In this document: positions 1 to 11,000 of the stretch, in pieces
Numbering within the stretch: position 1 is the first letter of the stretch
How the letters are laid out: the number at the start of each line of letters is the position of its first letter
DNA from: Sitta carolinensis
Lineage: Eukaryota > Chordata > Aves > Passeriformes > Sittidae
NCBI GenBank assembly: GCA_032173965.1
Contig: CM063290.1
Coordinates: 1,054,001-1,118,000 of the forward strand
Length of the DNA: 64,000 nucleotides
Reading direction: 5' to 3'
Position numbers and translations under genes: made by a program
The notes under the pieces: generated by a model
Told to the model about the DNA's origin: nothing
The model's input: the letters and a program-made list of their open reading frames with translations, nothing else
Databases searched by the model: none

Positions 1-392
1 TTTGCCTGGTTCCATCCTCCCAGCCCCAGTGCAGCGGGAGCTGTGCCCACCCCAGTGTGCAGATCAGCCATATGTGCCTCTTATTTATAGCTCATGCGTG
101 AAGGGAGCTATTCCAAAGTGGTAATTTCTGTTCTGGTGGTGGCACATAAATACAAGTGTGTGTGAGCAGCTCCTTCTCCCTGAACGAGGATGTGACACAT
201 CCCAGTCACCCTGCTCGGGAACGCTCCAGCCCAGACAGACTGGGAGGCTCTGTCTGATGCTTCAGACACTCAAGAGCTCAATTAATTTATAGATGATAAT
301 TGGGTTTCAGCTCCTGCAGATAGAGATGCCACCTTTACTCGGCCTTTCTTGAGTCATTCTCCTCCAGCTGCATTGGAGAGGAATCGTTTACA

Positions 393-656
393 AGGACATG
401 GAGGGACAGGACAAGGGGGAATGGCTTCACACTGACAAGGAGTAGGTTTAGATTGGATAAAATTCTCCCCCGTGAGGGTGGGGAGGCCCTGGCACAGAGA
501 ATCCCTGTGGATCCCTGGAATTCTAAGGCCAGGTTGGATGGGGCTTGGAACAACCTGGGCTGGTGGAAGGTGCCCCTGCCCATGGCAGGGGGTGGGACTG
601 GATGGGCTTTAAGGTCCCTCCCAACCCAGAAAACTCTGTGGTTCTGTGATTCTATG
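393..656 (+). mobile_element. CR1 3' fragment
   Basis: Reads in sense orientation through the CR1 tail: the GGGAGGGTGGGGAGGCCCTGG-like block, the CCATGGCAGGGGGTGG block, the TTTAAGGTCCCTCCCAACCC block and a terminal TGTGATTCTATG repeat. Confidence 0.85.
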
Positions 657-870
657 GAGCTCCATTTCTGTCGGGATAATGGCACATCCCACCTGCATTA
701 TAAATGCAGCCGTGCAATATTTTCCAACTCTGCTGTACACCTCGTGCCACCTTAAAACAAGTTTCCTTCCAGCTGCCTGTGTTCTCTGCATGTGTAATTT
801 CATAAAGTCACTGAGCGCAAGGAATGAAAGTCTGGCTTTAAAAACAAAACAAAGACACGAGCTGTGGAAG

Positions 871-998
871 CCCAGAGTGGCTGGGGATGGAAGGACCTTA
901 GAGCTCCTCTTGATCCAGCCCCTGCCATGGGCAGGGACACCTTCCACTGTCCCAGGTTTCTCCAAGCTCTGTCCAGCCTGGCCTTGGACACCTCCAGG
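871..998 (-). mobile_element. CR1 3' fragment, antisense
   Basis: Carries the antisense CR1 tail: GGAAGGACCTTAGAGCTCC, then GCCATGGGCAGGGACACCTTCC, then GTCCAGCCTGGCC. Confidence 0.8.
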
Positions 999-1328
999 TA
1001 CAATAGGTGTTCATCGGCACCAGCGTTCCCTTGGGAAGTTACCGACTCCTTTGGGCCTTACCTTTCCTGGCCGTTATTGGTGCTGTGGGTGTGTGGGTTG
1101 GGGTCGGTGTCCGTGTGAGCTGCTGGCCGTGTCCGGCCGGGCTCCTCCGCGGTGATTCAGCGGGGAAGCACGGAGGGCTGAGCCGCCCGTGCTGCCGCAC
1201 ACGTACGGCTGCCGGCGACAGCACGGCCACGGCCCGGGGACACAGGCAGGCTAATGTGCTCTCAACCCATCCCGCCTATAAAACTCTGCAAATAAACCAC
1301 AGCTGCCTGTAGTGCGCTATCGCAGCAA

Positions 1329-1440
1329 GGGTCGGGACCTTAAAACGCATCTCATTCCACCACCCTGCCGTGGGCAGGGACGCCTCCCAGAGACCGGGCT
1401 GCTCCGAGCCCCGTCCAGCCTGGCCCTGAGCACTTTCAGC
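1329..1440 (-). mobile_element. CR1 3' fragment, antisense, diverged
   Basis: The GGGACCTTAAAA, GTGGGCAGGGACGCCTCCC and CCCGTCCAGCCTGGCCCTGAG blocks are recognisable but CpG-rich and mutated. Confidence 0.7.
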
Positions 1441-1469
1441 CACAGCCTCTCCGGGAACCTGTTCCACTC

Positions 1470-1918
1470 CACGCTGGCTTTTCCGGAGTGTGTCACCGGC
1501 AGGAGCACGGCCCCGTGCCAGGGGCTGCGTGTGAGTGCCCCGAGTGACTCAGGGTGACTTCGTTCCGGGCTGGGCTCCCTGTTCGTCTCTTACTCATTAA
1601 TTAGCGCGGCTGCAGCCGCTCGCTCGAGAGCTCAGGGTGCCGTGCCCGCCTTCCTTCCGTGAGCACGGCGTGTTCCTCCGTGCTGCGTGACTGCAGCCCG
1701 GGCTGTCACGGCTCCTTCCCGGCCGTGCCCGGCCCGCTTCGCGTGCGAGCCCCGCGCACGCAGCGCCGTGCCCGGGGACATCCCTGCCGGCCCGAAACGA
1801 AACGCTCCGTGCGTGATAAATGAAACGCGAAGGGGCCCTCTCGTCCTAGCGCTCCGGGGAAGGGCTCCGGGCGGCGCTTTCGCTTCTGCCCGCTGACAGC
1901 GGGGCGGGCCGGGGCGTG
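1470..1918 (+). promoter_or_regulatory. cluster of AhR/ARNT core sites and an AP-1 site upstream of TIPARP
   Basis: GCGTG cores lie at 1527-1531, 1668-1672, 1685-1689, 1741-1745, 1811-1815 and 1914-1918; the reverse form CACGC lies at 1470-1474 and 1757-1761. The core at 1741 sits in TCGCGTGCGA (1739-1748), which fits the extended xenobiotic response element consensus fully. A perfect AP-1 site TGACTCA is at 1545-1551. TIPARP is by name a TCDD-inducible gene under AhR control, so the cluster fits its known regulation. The stretch is GC-rich, so some cores will be chance. Confidence 0.55.
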
Positions 1919-2500
1919 CTGCAGCCTGGCCGGCGCTGCGGGGGGACCGGCCCCGGGGCGGGGGGACCGCCCGCGCTCCGCCCCGGCCGCCGCTGCCCCG
2001 GCGGCTCCCCGGCAGCGCTATTTAACCAGAAGGAGCGAGGAGGAGCGCGGCGAGGCCGGGCGGGATGCGCGGCTGGACGCGTCCCTGGGTGCGGGCACGG
2101 CGGGGCTGACCCCGCACCGGCCGCGGTGTCCCGGCGCCCAGCCCGTATTTATTGCATCTCCACCCCCGCCAGAAAAGTGATTTCGCTCTGGAGTGACGGT
2201 GGATTCGGGTCAGGAGGCGGGAGCAGCGCCGAGGGACCCCGCGCCGGTAGGTCCCAGCGAGGCGCCCGGCAGCTCCGCCGTGCTCAGGCTCCGTGCCTGG
2301 GCTGCCGCTTTTGCCGCTCGGTGTTGAGCCGTGTCTGAAGGCCGGCGAGGGGCTTTGGGAGCGCAGCAGCGCGGCTCGCGTGCCATGGCGAGCGCCCGGG
2401 CAGCGAGCGGTGCGGGAGCATCGCTGCGGGATCGCTCCTGCTGCGGGGACGCCGAGACGGCAGCGCCGGCAGAGCCTGACACTCGTCCTTCGTGCTGCTT
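1640..2500 (+). promoter_or_regulatory. CpG-rich promoter region of TIPARP
   Basis: CpG is dense here, unlike the flanks. TATTTAA at 2019-2025, followed by purine-rich DNA, is a candidate TATA-like element that would place initiation near 2050. The assignment rests on the island being the nearest promoter-like sequence upstream of TIPARP coding exon 2; no transcript data are available. Confidence 0.6.
2050..2246 (+). other. TIPARP: candidate TIPARP exon 1 (non-coding, inferred)
   Basis: The start is inferred from the TATTTAA element at 2019. The end is the donor G|GTAGGT at 2247. The exon contains a short upstream ORF, ATG at 2065 to TGA at 2107-2109 (14 codons). No open frame with an ATG runs through the end of this exon into the TIPARP frame: the joined frame meets a stop at 2194 with no later ATG. 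It would therefore be 5' UTR. Both boundaries are uncertain. Confidence 0.4.
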
Positions 2501-4075
2501 TATTTTTAGAGTCGTTGGGGCATCCGGCTCTGCTCACTAAGGCAGTTTTGTAAAAATAGCAGCCAAACTTAAATGCTGGCGGAGGGAGGACCGTGGATGT
2601 TGAAATAGCAGCAGAGGTGCGGCTGAAGGAGCTCGGAAGGCGCTGGCTCAGCACCTTGGCGCTGCAGGGTCCTGGCAGATCGCTCGCTCCTCGCCGGGGC
2701 AGCGAGACCCGGCTGCACGGACGGGAACATCTCATTCTCTTCGGAGCCCAGGAGTTGTAAACCTTCGGAGTTACCTGAAGTGCCTTTGGTGGCTTGGAGG
2801 AATCGCCTGATGTCTGTGGAAGAATAACAGATGCACCGAGGACTATGGGGTTAACTGCCAAACAGATGTACTAGTTGATTTAAATTTAATCTAAAAATGG
2901 GAAAAGTGAGAGCGCAGCTTTTTTCTTCTTTTTCCTGGCAATTCTGACGTGCTGTTTCCCAGGGAAATGGAAAAGCCTAGCAAATGAATGTTCCAAAATA
3001 CGAAAGGCTCAGTGAGGAGTTTTCCAGAGCAAATCATCAGTAGTAAGAAATTATTGTCAATTTTTTTTTTTTAATTTTGTTTTGAAGTGAGGAGTAACTT
3101 TGCTCGGAATGCATTTATCCAGGAAGTAATCCTTAACATGCTCCGCTCTGAGCATTGAGCCTGCATGTGCGACCGAAGAAGGTTTAATTAAATGTAATCA
3201 AACATTACAGGAATCCTGATTAAAAGGCATAGCACTTGCTTTTGGTGACGTACGAGACACACTGCTTATTTGTGCTTTAGAATAATACAATCCTGCAGCT
3301 TGCAAGCGCTGTCTTTCTCGGTTCCTGAGTAACCATCACCCTTCCGTTTGCTCCCCTGCCCAGTTTTAATTCCTGTTGCCCGGCGTGGCGAGAGGAGCGC
3401 GGTGTGTCAGCGCCGGGTGCCACGGGGTGGGGACAGGGCAGGGACAGGGACAGGACACGACAGGGACAGGGCAGGGACGGGGGCTGTGAGCTCCGGGATT
3501 CCTCCGTGGCCGCCGCTGTAGTCCGGGGCAGTTTTTGCCGTGGGTCCCCGCGGAGCTGTGGGCGGCGGCACGAGGGAGGACGCATTCCCAGTGGAGTGGG
3601 AACGTGTAGGTTCGCTCCTCCGGTGGGAGAGGGAATGGTGCAGGAATGTCTGAAATGTGCTGGGGTGTCTCACGCTCCTCGGGTCTGTGTGTGAGGGAGG
3701 CGCAGAAATCAGCGCTGTCACGCTGGCTTTTGTGGAACAGGATGGAGCCGAGCGCTCTGGTCTGTGAGCAGCCCCCCATCCTGACGGGGAGGAGGCGTGG
3801 GACCATCCCCCTTTCCTGCCCACCCTCGGGGACCGCGTGTGCGTGCCTGAGTGTCTCCGAGCCTGGATGTGCGGGGAGATGGGGAGTGTGGGTTTGGGAT
3901 TAATTAGCCCGAGTTTAGCTGTTTTCATGCTTTACGTGCCTGAGGGCTACCCGCAGTCACAGCGAGGGGAGGAGTTTGCTGTTGCTGGCTCGAAATCCTC
4001 TCCAGGGGTGATCTTGTTCGTGTCAACCATGAGCAATTAGAGAGATTAACTGTCTTGTTTTCCTTTCTGCCCTAG
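2247..4075 (+). other. TIPARP intron 1 (inferred)
   Basis: CpG-rich at its start, then unique AT-richer DNA. A GGGACAGG-type purine run lies at 3421-3482. It ends in a good acceptor: a pyrimidine run and CCCTAG at 4070-4075. No coding sequence was recognised. Confidence 0.45.
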
Positions 4076-5062
4076 GTTGGTTCTCGGAGGCTCTGGGACG
4101 TTTGAAAGTGATTTGGAGAGAGCAAAGTCTGTGTCCGATGGACACGAGCCCCAGCCGGCGTGCGTGGTGCCCCAGGCTCCCTGCCCGGGAATGAAGTGCT
4201 CTCCTCCAGAGGACTTTTCTGCCCAGGTGAGGCTGTCTGAGAAGATCCCAGCAGTGAAGCCTTGCTTCAAGAAGAAGCAGCAAGTGCAGAAGAGACTGGA
4301 CCCCCAAACGCTGCGGGCGTTGCGGCCGATCTTTACCAGCCTGCTGGGAGCTGGGGCCTTGGACAGGGTCTTTGTGCCCCGAGGCCAGCGCGGTGGCCAC
4401 GGTGATTTATGTGAACCTGCTGTGAAAAAGACTCTGGACCTCGGTACCTCTTGCCCCCAGACAGAAAACAATGTGACTGTGCTGGTGCCAACAGCCCCAG
4501 ATGTGCAGGGGCAACTGCCGGGAGCTCGTCCTTCCCCCGAGCAGCACGTCCAGGCAGGAGAGCAAGGTTTCTCCCCAGAAACTCCTGGAACTGCTGCTGC
4601 TGATGGTAATGAATCATTCCAGGATCATCCTTTGCACCCAAGTGTTAGTGATGGTGCAGCTTGCCCTTTGTTCCCTGACAAGGTTCTGGAAAGCTTCACA
4701 TCTGGCTTGCTCCAGGAGAACAGCTGTCCAGTGCAATACAACTTGACCCCAAGCAATAAATTCAGTGCTGGGATATTCCAGGATAAAAGTGAAGAAGCTT
4801 CCCTTGACCTGGTGTTTGAGCTCTTGAACCAGCTGCAGTATCACACCCACCAGGAGGACGGGGTTGAAATCTGTGTGGATTTTCTCCAGGGCACTTGTGT
4901 TTATGGCAGTGATTGTCCCAAGCATCACACAGTGTTACCCTATCACTGGCAGGTGAGGAGGACAGCAACCCAGAGGTGGCAAAGTGTGACCAACGATGCC
5001 CAGGAGCACCTGGAAAGGCTTTACTGCAACCCTGACAATGACAAGATCAAAGTCAAGTATCG
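4076..5062 (+). CDS. TIPARP: TIPARP exon 2: N-terminal region and CCCH zinc finger
   Basis: The acceptor is CCCTAG at 4070-4075 and the donor is CG|GTAGGT at 5063. The frame is open from the exon start. The first in-frame ATG is at 4191, with G at -3; 38 in-frame codons precede it. These include EPQPACVV, which resembles the mammalian N-terminal EPEPDCVV. RLSEKI and FKKK, conserved in mammals, follow the Met. A serine- and proline-rich linker leads to DKSEEASLDLVFELLNQLQ and the zinc finger at 4872-4928. The exon ends in phase 2. Confidence 0.92.
4138..4194 (+). promoter_or_regulatory. upstream ORF overlapping the TIPARP ATG as ATGA
   Basis: An out-of-frame ATG at 4138-4140 opens an 18-codon ORF whose TGA (4192-4194) overlaps the in-frame ATG at 4191-4193. 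This geometry would permit termination-coupled reinitiation. Alternatively, ATG 4138 is the true start and a base is missing just after it, which would bring it into the main frame. Confidence 0.4.
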
Positions 5063-8000
5063 GTAGGTAACTGAATTTACTCCCTTGCTGGGAAAGGCGC
5101 AGAAATTTAACAGGATGTGCCTTTATTTTTTTCCCTGATGCTTGCATCCAAGTGTGTTATAAACCCTGGGATGATGGTTCCTGATTTATATGCAACAAGT
5201 TTAACTCAAGAAAAAATTCTTGTACACCTGTAGAACTGTTACTTAGCATCTGGAATGTGTTCTTTGAAGCTGGAGGGCTTGGAGTGTGTGAAATAATAAA
5301 ACTTCAGCTCTGTAGGAATTCAGAGGCTGTTGTGGAATGCTGTGCTTGTTCCTGGCGTTCCTAATTAGTGTTTTCTCTGTGCTGGACAAAGTGGCAGCAC
5401 GACAGAGCCTTGGCAGTGCTGGGCACAGGGATGACAGAGCAGTTGCTGTGTGTCGCTGTGAGCACAGCCTGCATCATCCCACCCCAAGGAGCTGAGCCAG
5501 ACCCTGGCAGACCCTGGGACATGTCAGAGCACTGAGGGCAAGTGGGGATGTCTCAGCTGATTGCCTGTGAGCCACACTGGCAGAAGTGCTGATCATCTCC
5601 ACTGTTGAAGCAGTTATTGGAAGTTACTGTTTGCTCTGTGCAGAGCTGTGTTTATTGACTCATTTGCTAAAATTAGCCAACAGCTGTTGGGTTGATGTGG
5701 TTGTGTGACTGGTGTGGGCTCCTGCACCCCGAGAGCTAAAACTTCTTCAGCTTCTCCCCTGCAGGTTCCACTCTGGGGAGCAGTGGGGCAGGGTGATGTT
5801 TACAGGGTCCAGTCAGGGCTGGGTGCAGACTGGTTTGGGTTTTTTTCTGGAGGAAGTGTGCGGTGCATATTGTGGCAGGGAAGATAAGAGAGGAGAACTT
5901 TGCCAGGCTGGCTCAACTCCAGTTCAAAGTGACATTTCTGGAGTGAAAACTTCACACTGCCTTTGCCACCTGCCTCCTTCAGGGTTCTGCTCGCTGCCTC
6001 TTCTTCCTTTCAGTTCCTGAAGGAAGTATATCCCTGCTTTCTCAGTATTTTATTTTCATTTATTAAGCTGAGATTTCTCATTCAGCACCAAAGACCAAAT
6101 CTAGTGCTTAAAGTCAGCGTTGGTCATTACTTTCACTCAATTGGATGTTGGAGCAGACACTAAATTCAACCTTTTTCATACACTCAAACTGGTTTGGGTT
6201 GGAAGTGATCTTAAAGATCACACAGTGACCCCAGCCATGGGCAGGGACCCTCTCCCACCATCCCAGGCTGCTCCCAGCCCCATCCAGCCTTGCCTGGGCA
6301 CTGCCAGGGCTCCAGGGGCAGCCCCAGCTGCTCTGGGCACCCTGTGCCAGGGCCTTTTTAGTGATGGCAATATCAGAATGTGGATGCCCCACACTGAAAA
6401 TGAAAATTAACTACGATATGTAGTAGGGAACTACTATGTTTTACTGAATTATCTTGAAAAATATGCCAGTTGTTAAAAAAAAAAAGGAAAAATCTTGTAA
6501 ATGCATAGCAGATAAAATTTTCTGTGTTTTACAACAGAGGAACTTCTATTTCCCAGATGTTAGAAATGTTTTCTGAAAACAGAACAGCACAGCCAGACAA
6601 GCCCATTAAATGATTTAACTTTGAGCTCTGTGCAAATGAGCAAATGGTTTTCTTTTAGAAGTTGTGTCACCCAGTCCATCCCTGCACGTGAGCTCTATGT
6701 CCTAAAGGATGGACTTGGGAATGATTAACGGTAAAGGACCCAGTGCTTGGTCATGGCTTGGTCACCCCAGCCTGGCAGGTGCAGTGACAGTGCCTGGATG
6801 GGCCTGGAGCTCCTGGACAGTGGGGGTGTCCCTGCCACGGCAGGGCTGGGATCAGCTCAGCTTTAGAATCCCTTCCAGCCTTGGAAGAGCTTCAGCCCTG
6901 GACAAGTGTCACTGAGACCTTGGGAGTGAAGCTCTGTTTAAGACCAGAGATTTCAGACTTTGATCCTCCTTAGAACTTTGGCTTGCCAGGTTTTGAGGTG
7001 GGAGGTCAATGTTTTACCGTGCATCACCACCAGCTCCTTCTTGTGCCACATCCCCTTGTCTGAGGAGAGCCTGCCAAGGCGGGGGGAGCCCTGCTGGTCA
7101 CTCAGGCTGGTGGCAGTGCCCTGTCCCTGGTGGCAGTGCCGTGTCCCTGGTGGTCCCCAGGCTGGTGGCAGAGCCCTGTCCCCAGTGCCCTATCCCTGCC
7201 AGGCTGGTGGCAGTGCCCTGTCCTTGTCCCCAGTGCCCTGTCCCCAGTGCCCTGTCCCCAGTGCCCTGTCCCTGGTGGCAGTGCCCTGTCCCCAGTGCCC
7301 TGTCCCCAGTGCCCTGTCCCCAGTGCCCTGTCCCTGGTGGGCAGTGCCCTGTCCCCAGTGCCCTGTCCCCGCTCCCCAGTGCCCTGTCCCCAGTGCCCTG
7401 TCCCCAGTGTCCCCAGTGTCCCTGCAGGCCAGCCCCAGCTGGGGACGTGCCCCGGCAGTGCCGTGTCGCACGGTTCCCGGTCCCAGCATTCCTTTCCAAG
7501 CCATTAATCTGCCGTGGTCAGACGAGCTCTGCAGGCCTGTCTGCTGGCTGGCACTGGGGAAACGCCTGCTCAGCACTGCCTGCCCAGCCAGCCTGCTGCT
7601 CTGGGCACTGCAGTGCCCTGCCAGAGAGTGCTGGCTGTCAGCCCGCTGAGGGAATGAGCTCCAAATTAGGGGGTTCTTCAAGGAGCTATTTATATAACCC
7701 TTCCTTCCTCCTAATGACTGGGATGAGTAATGACGGCGATCAGTTATTGAGATGAGTAATGTAAAATACACATCAAGTGGTTGCCTCTCACCTAAGGGAA
7801 TGTGATCTCAGAGGAGTGGTAAACCTTGTTTAGTTACTTTGTAATGCAACTCCTTCAGCTACTTCTTGCAGTTTGGCTTCAAACTGAGTATTTATCATAA
7901 ATTACTTACTTTTATTTTTTATTATTCTTAAGTCTGCCAAGTATGTAAAGCCACATACCAAGCTATCTAAACAAATGGGGGGGAACATCAACTTAAACAG

Positions 8001-11000
8001 GTTAAAGCACTTAGAGGCACTCAGTTTTCTTCATGGATGTGAGGAGAGGCCCTGGAGAAGTTCCAGCTTGCAGCCAAGAGAGAGGAGTGCCAAGTGCTGC
8101 CTTCCAGCAGGAGATGCCCACATTGGGATATTTTAAGATGCTCTTTGCTAAGGGGAAATACATGACTGAGGAGCTGAGCAGGTTTCCCCACACACTCACA
8201 CACCTGTCCTATCATTCACACACACTGCTTTTCAAAACAAGCAACAGCATTAGAGATTACAGGAGGATTTGTTTAAAACAACTCTGCAGTTCCTGACCCC
8301 TCAGTTCCCCCACTTTGGCTTGAAAATTCCACCCTTTTGGCAAAAAGGGCTCCCACTCGCCTGACACAGCAGCTTCTGGCTGTTGCCTTGATTTCTTTCC
8401 CTTTTCTTTCTTTTTCCTATAATTTCTGTAAGTTTTATGAAATGGCTCCTAGCTGGGGGAGAGGCCAGACTGGAATGGCTGCAGTGAGGTGAAGTCAGCA
8501 GATGGCAAAAGGAACCTCAGGAGCTGTCCCAGGGAGGTTCAGCTGGGATATCAGCAGGAATTTCTCCATGGAAAGGTGGTCAGGGCCAGCAAGGGTCTGT
8601 CCTGGAGTGCCCATCCCTGGAGGTGTCCAAGGAATGCTTGGCTGTGGCTGGGGACAGGGTTGGACTCGCTGTTCTTGGAGGTCTTTTCCAACCTAGCTGA
8701 TCCCATCCTCTGTAAACACAGAGTGTTCCCCTGGAGTTATCAGGGGGCATGTCAGGGGACTGGGAAGGAGAGGCATGGACACGACCACAAAATGTGCAGG
8801 AAACTGGTTTTCCTTCATTCCTCTGTGTGTGGGATGGCTGCTTCCCTGGTGCTGACAGGATGTGCTCGACGTGTCGGAGTCACACAGAGCACGGTGGGGG
8901 CATTTCAGGCATGGAATCATGGAATCACAGGGAGCTTTGGCCTGGGAAAGAGCTTAGAGGCCAGCCAGCGCCACCCCTGCCATGCAGGGACACCTTCCCC
9001 TGTGCCAGGCTGCTCCAAGCTCAGTGTCCAGCCTGGCCTGGGACCTTGCAGGGATGCAGGGGCAGCCCCAGCCCCTCGGGGCAGCAGTGTGGGGAGTTCT
9101 GCAGGACCCCGGCCCATCAAACAGTTAAATTTGAAGTTTTCCGTGTGATCCACAGTGCGGCAGCGTGTGAGATAAGGCATGTGTTAGTGATAACAGGGAG
9201 ATGGGAAACCAGCTGAGTCCCTCTGCCTGGATTTGGGGGAGGTTCTTGGCTGTGCCCTCCCAGTGCCTGGGAGCTGCTTTTCATTCCTTTCCAGGAGGAA
9301 TGCAAGGCAGAGCCTCCAGTAAAACTCCCGCGAAGTGATTTTGGAAGCGTTCGCCTTGTGCTGTGTGGGTTCCTCTCCGCTGCACATTTCACACCATTTC
9401 CACATGGAATGAACCCAATCGGCTCAGGCCGAGCAGAGCCAGGGAGCCCGGAGTGCTGCGTGGGGCTGGGAGGGAGCAGCACTGCCTGCCTGCCTGCTCC
9501 TGTCCCCGTCAATAAACAGACTGCAGCTCGGGGAACAGCTGTCCCCTGGCTGCAGGCTGAGGTCAGGCTGTTCCTGGCATGGAGCAGCCCTTCCCGAAAG
9601 GCTCCCAGGTGAGGCAGCAGCACAGGGCTGTGACAGCACTGCCTGCTCGCAGAGCCAGGGGACACGGAGGGGCTGGGCAGTCACTCAGCAGGAGCAGTGA
9701 TCGGGAAGTTCCCTCCTGCTGGGGCCTCAGATTTGTGGAAATCAGGAGGGATTTGAGCTGAGTAATCATTGAGCATCTGATTCTTGTAGTCACATGTACA
9801 AGGAATGCTTTTTTTTTTGGAGGAAGTTAGTTTTGGAAGGTGTGACTTGGAGCGTTCATTTTTGGGAAAAGCCTGGAATGACAGGACAGGACAAGGGGGT
9901 GATGAATTCCCACTGCCAGATCGGTGGGATATTGGGAAGGGATTGATCCCTGGGAGGGTGGGCAGGCCCTGGATCCTGGCAGTGCCCCAGGCCAGGCTGG
10001 AGCACCCTGGGACAGCAGGAGGGGTCCCTGCCTGTGGCACTGGGTGGGCTTTGGGGTCCCTGCCTGGGCCAGCTCTGCAGCCACTCTGAGCTGTGCTTGT
10101 GCTCCTCTGACACATAAATAGTTAGGTTGGGAAGGACCCTTAAAGGACATTCTGCCAGGAGCATCTTCTGCTGATTTAACAATTAAACAAACAACCCAAG
10201 CAGCCTGTCCCAAACACACGCACAGAGCAGCCCAGCAAGCCTGGACAGGGCCCTGGGTTTGGGCTGCCCTGCAAGCACAGGGTGTAGCTGGCTTTGAGTT
10301 AGGAGACGGGGTGCCTGTGGAACCCTTGGGAGAGGGGCATGTGTTCAACAGCCTCATTGCCTCACAGCCCAGGACCTCGTGTTCAGGAGTGGGTTCTTGG
10401 GAAGAACAAACAACTTCTGGAACAGTCTCTTCTCCTCCAGCAGTCCTAACTCAAGGACTTCCTGTTCCAGAGCTGGGGGAAAGAGAGCTGGGGGGGTTAC
10501 AACATCATCATTATTATTATTATTATAATTATTATTATTTTCCCTGCCAGGCACCATCTACACTGTATATATTTGCACACACACACATATATGGGCCAGT
10601 GTGTCAGCAGTTATTTCAGATTTATAAGCTGGCCCCCCTTGCTGTGGAAATTCCAGGAGATTGCTTTTGCAAGCACCCCAGTCACCAATTGTAAAGGCAG
10701 GGGAAAACTGTCTTTCCAGCCTTTAAAAAATAAACACAGGAAAAGCAGCAAAGTCACTACTTTTGGATTCTGTTACCTGCTGAGGATGGAGCCTTTAAGC
10801 TGAGAGGGAAATGTCTGTGGCACCTCTGCCCAGCCTGAGGGGTCACCTCCCATGTGAGGGTGACTTGAGCAGGGGCAAGTCAGTAAAATGTGAAATTCCC
10901 AGCACTGGGGCCCCCCTCTTGGGTTTGAGCTGGGTGAGGAGGGGTCTCAGCTGGGCTGGGGGTGCTCTTGCCCTGCTGCAGAGTTCCTGGGTGCCACGCT

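Larger units (their letters stand above)
1..1500. other. upstream flank of TIPARP, no gene seen
   Basis: Apart from three CR1 pieces (listed separately) this stretch holds nothing I can call coding. Short open frames here read through CR1 DNA and show no protein-like composition. Confidence 0.5.

Noticed and set aside
2022..2861. 279-codon minus-strand frame over the TIPARP promoter
   Set aside because: CpG-island DNA has few stops by composition; no homology or codon structure visible.
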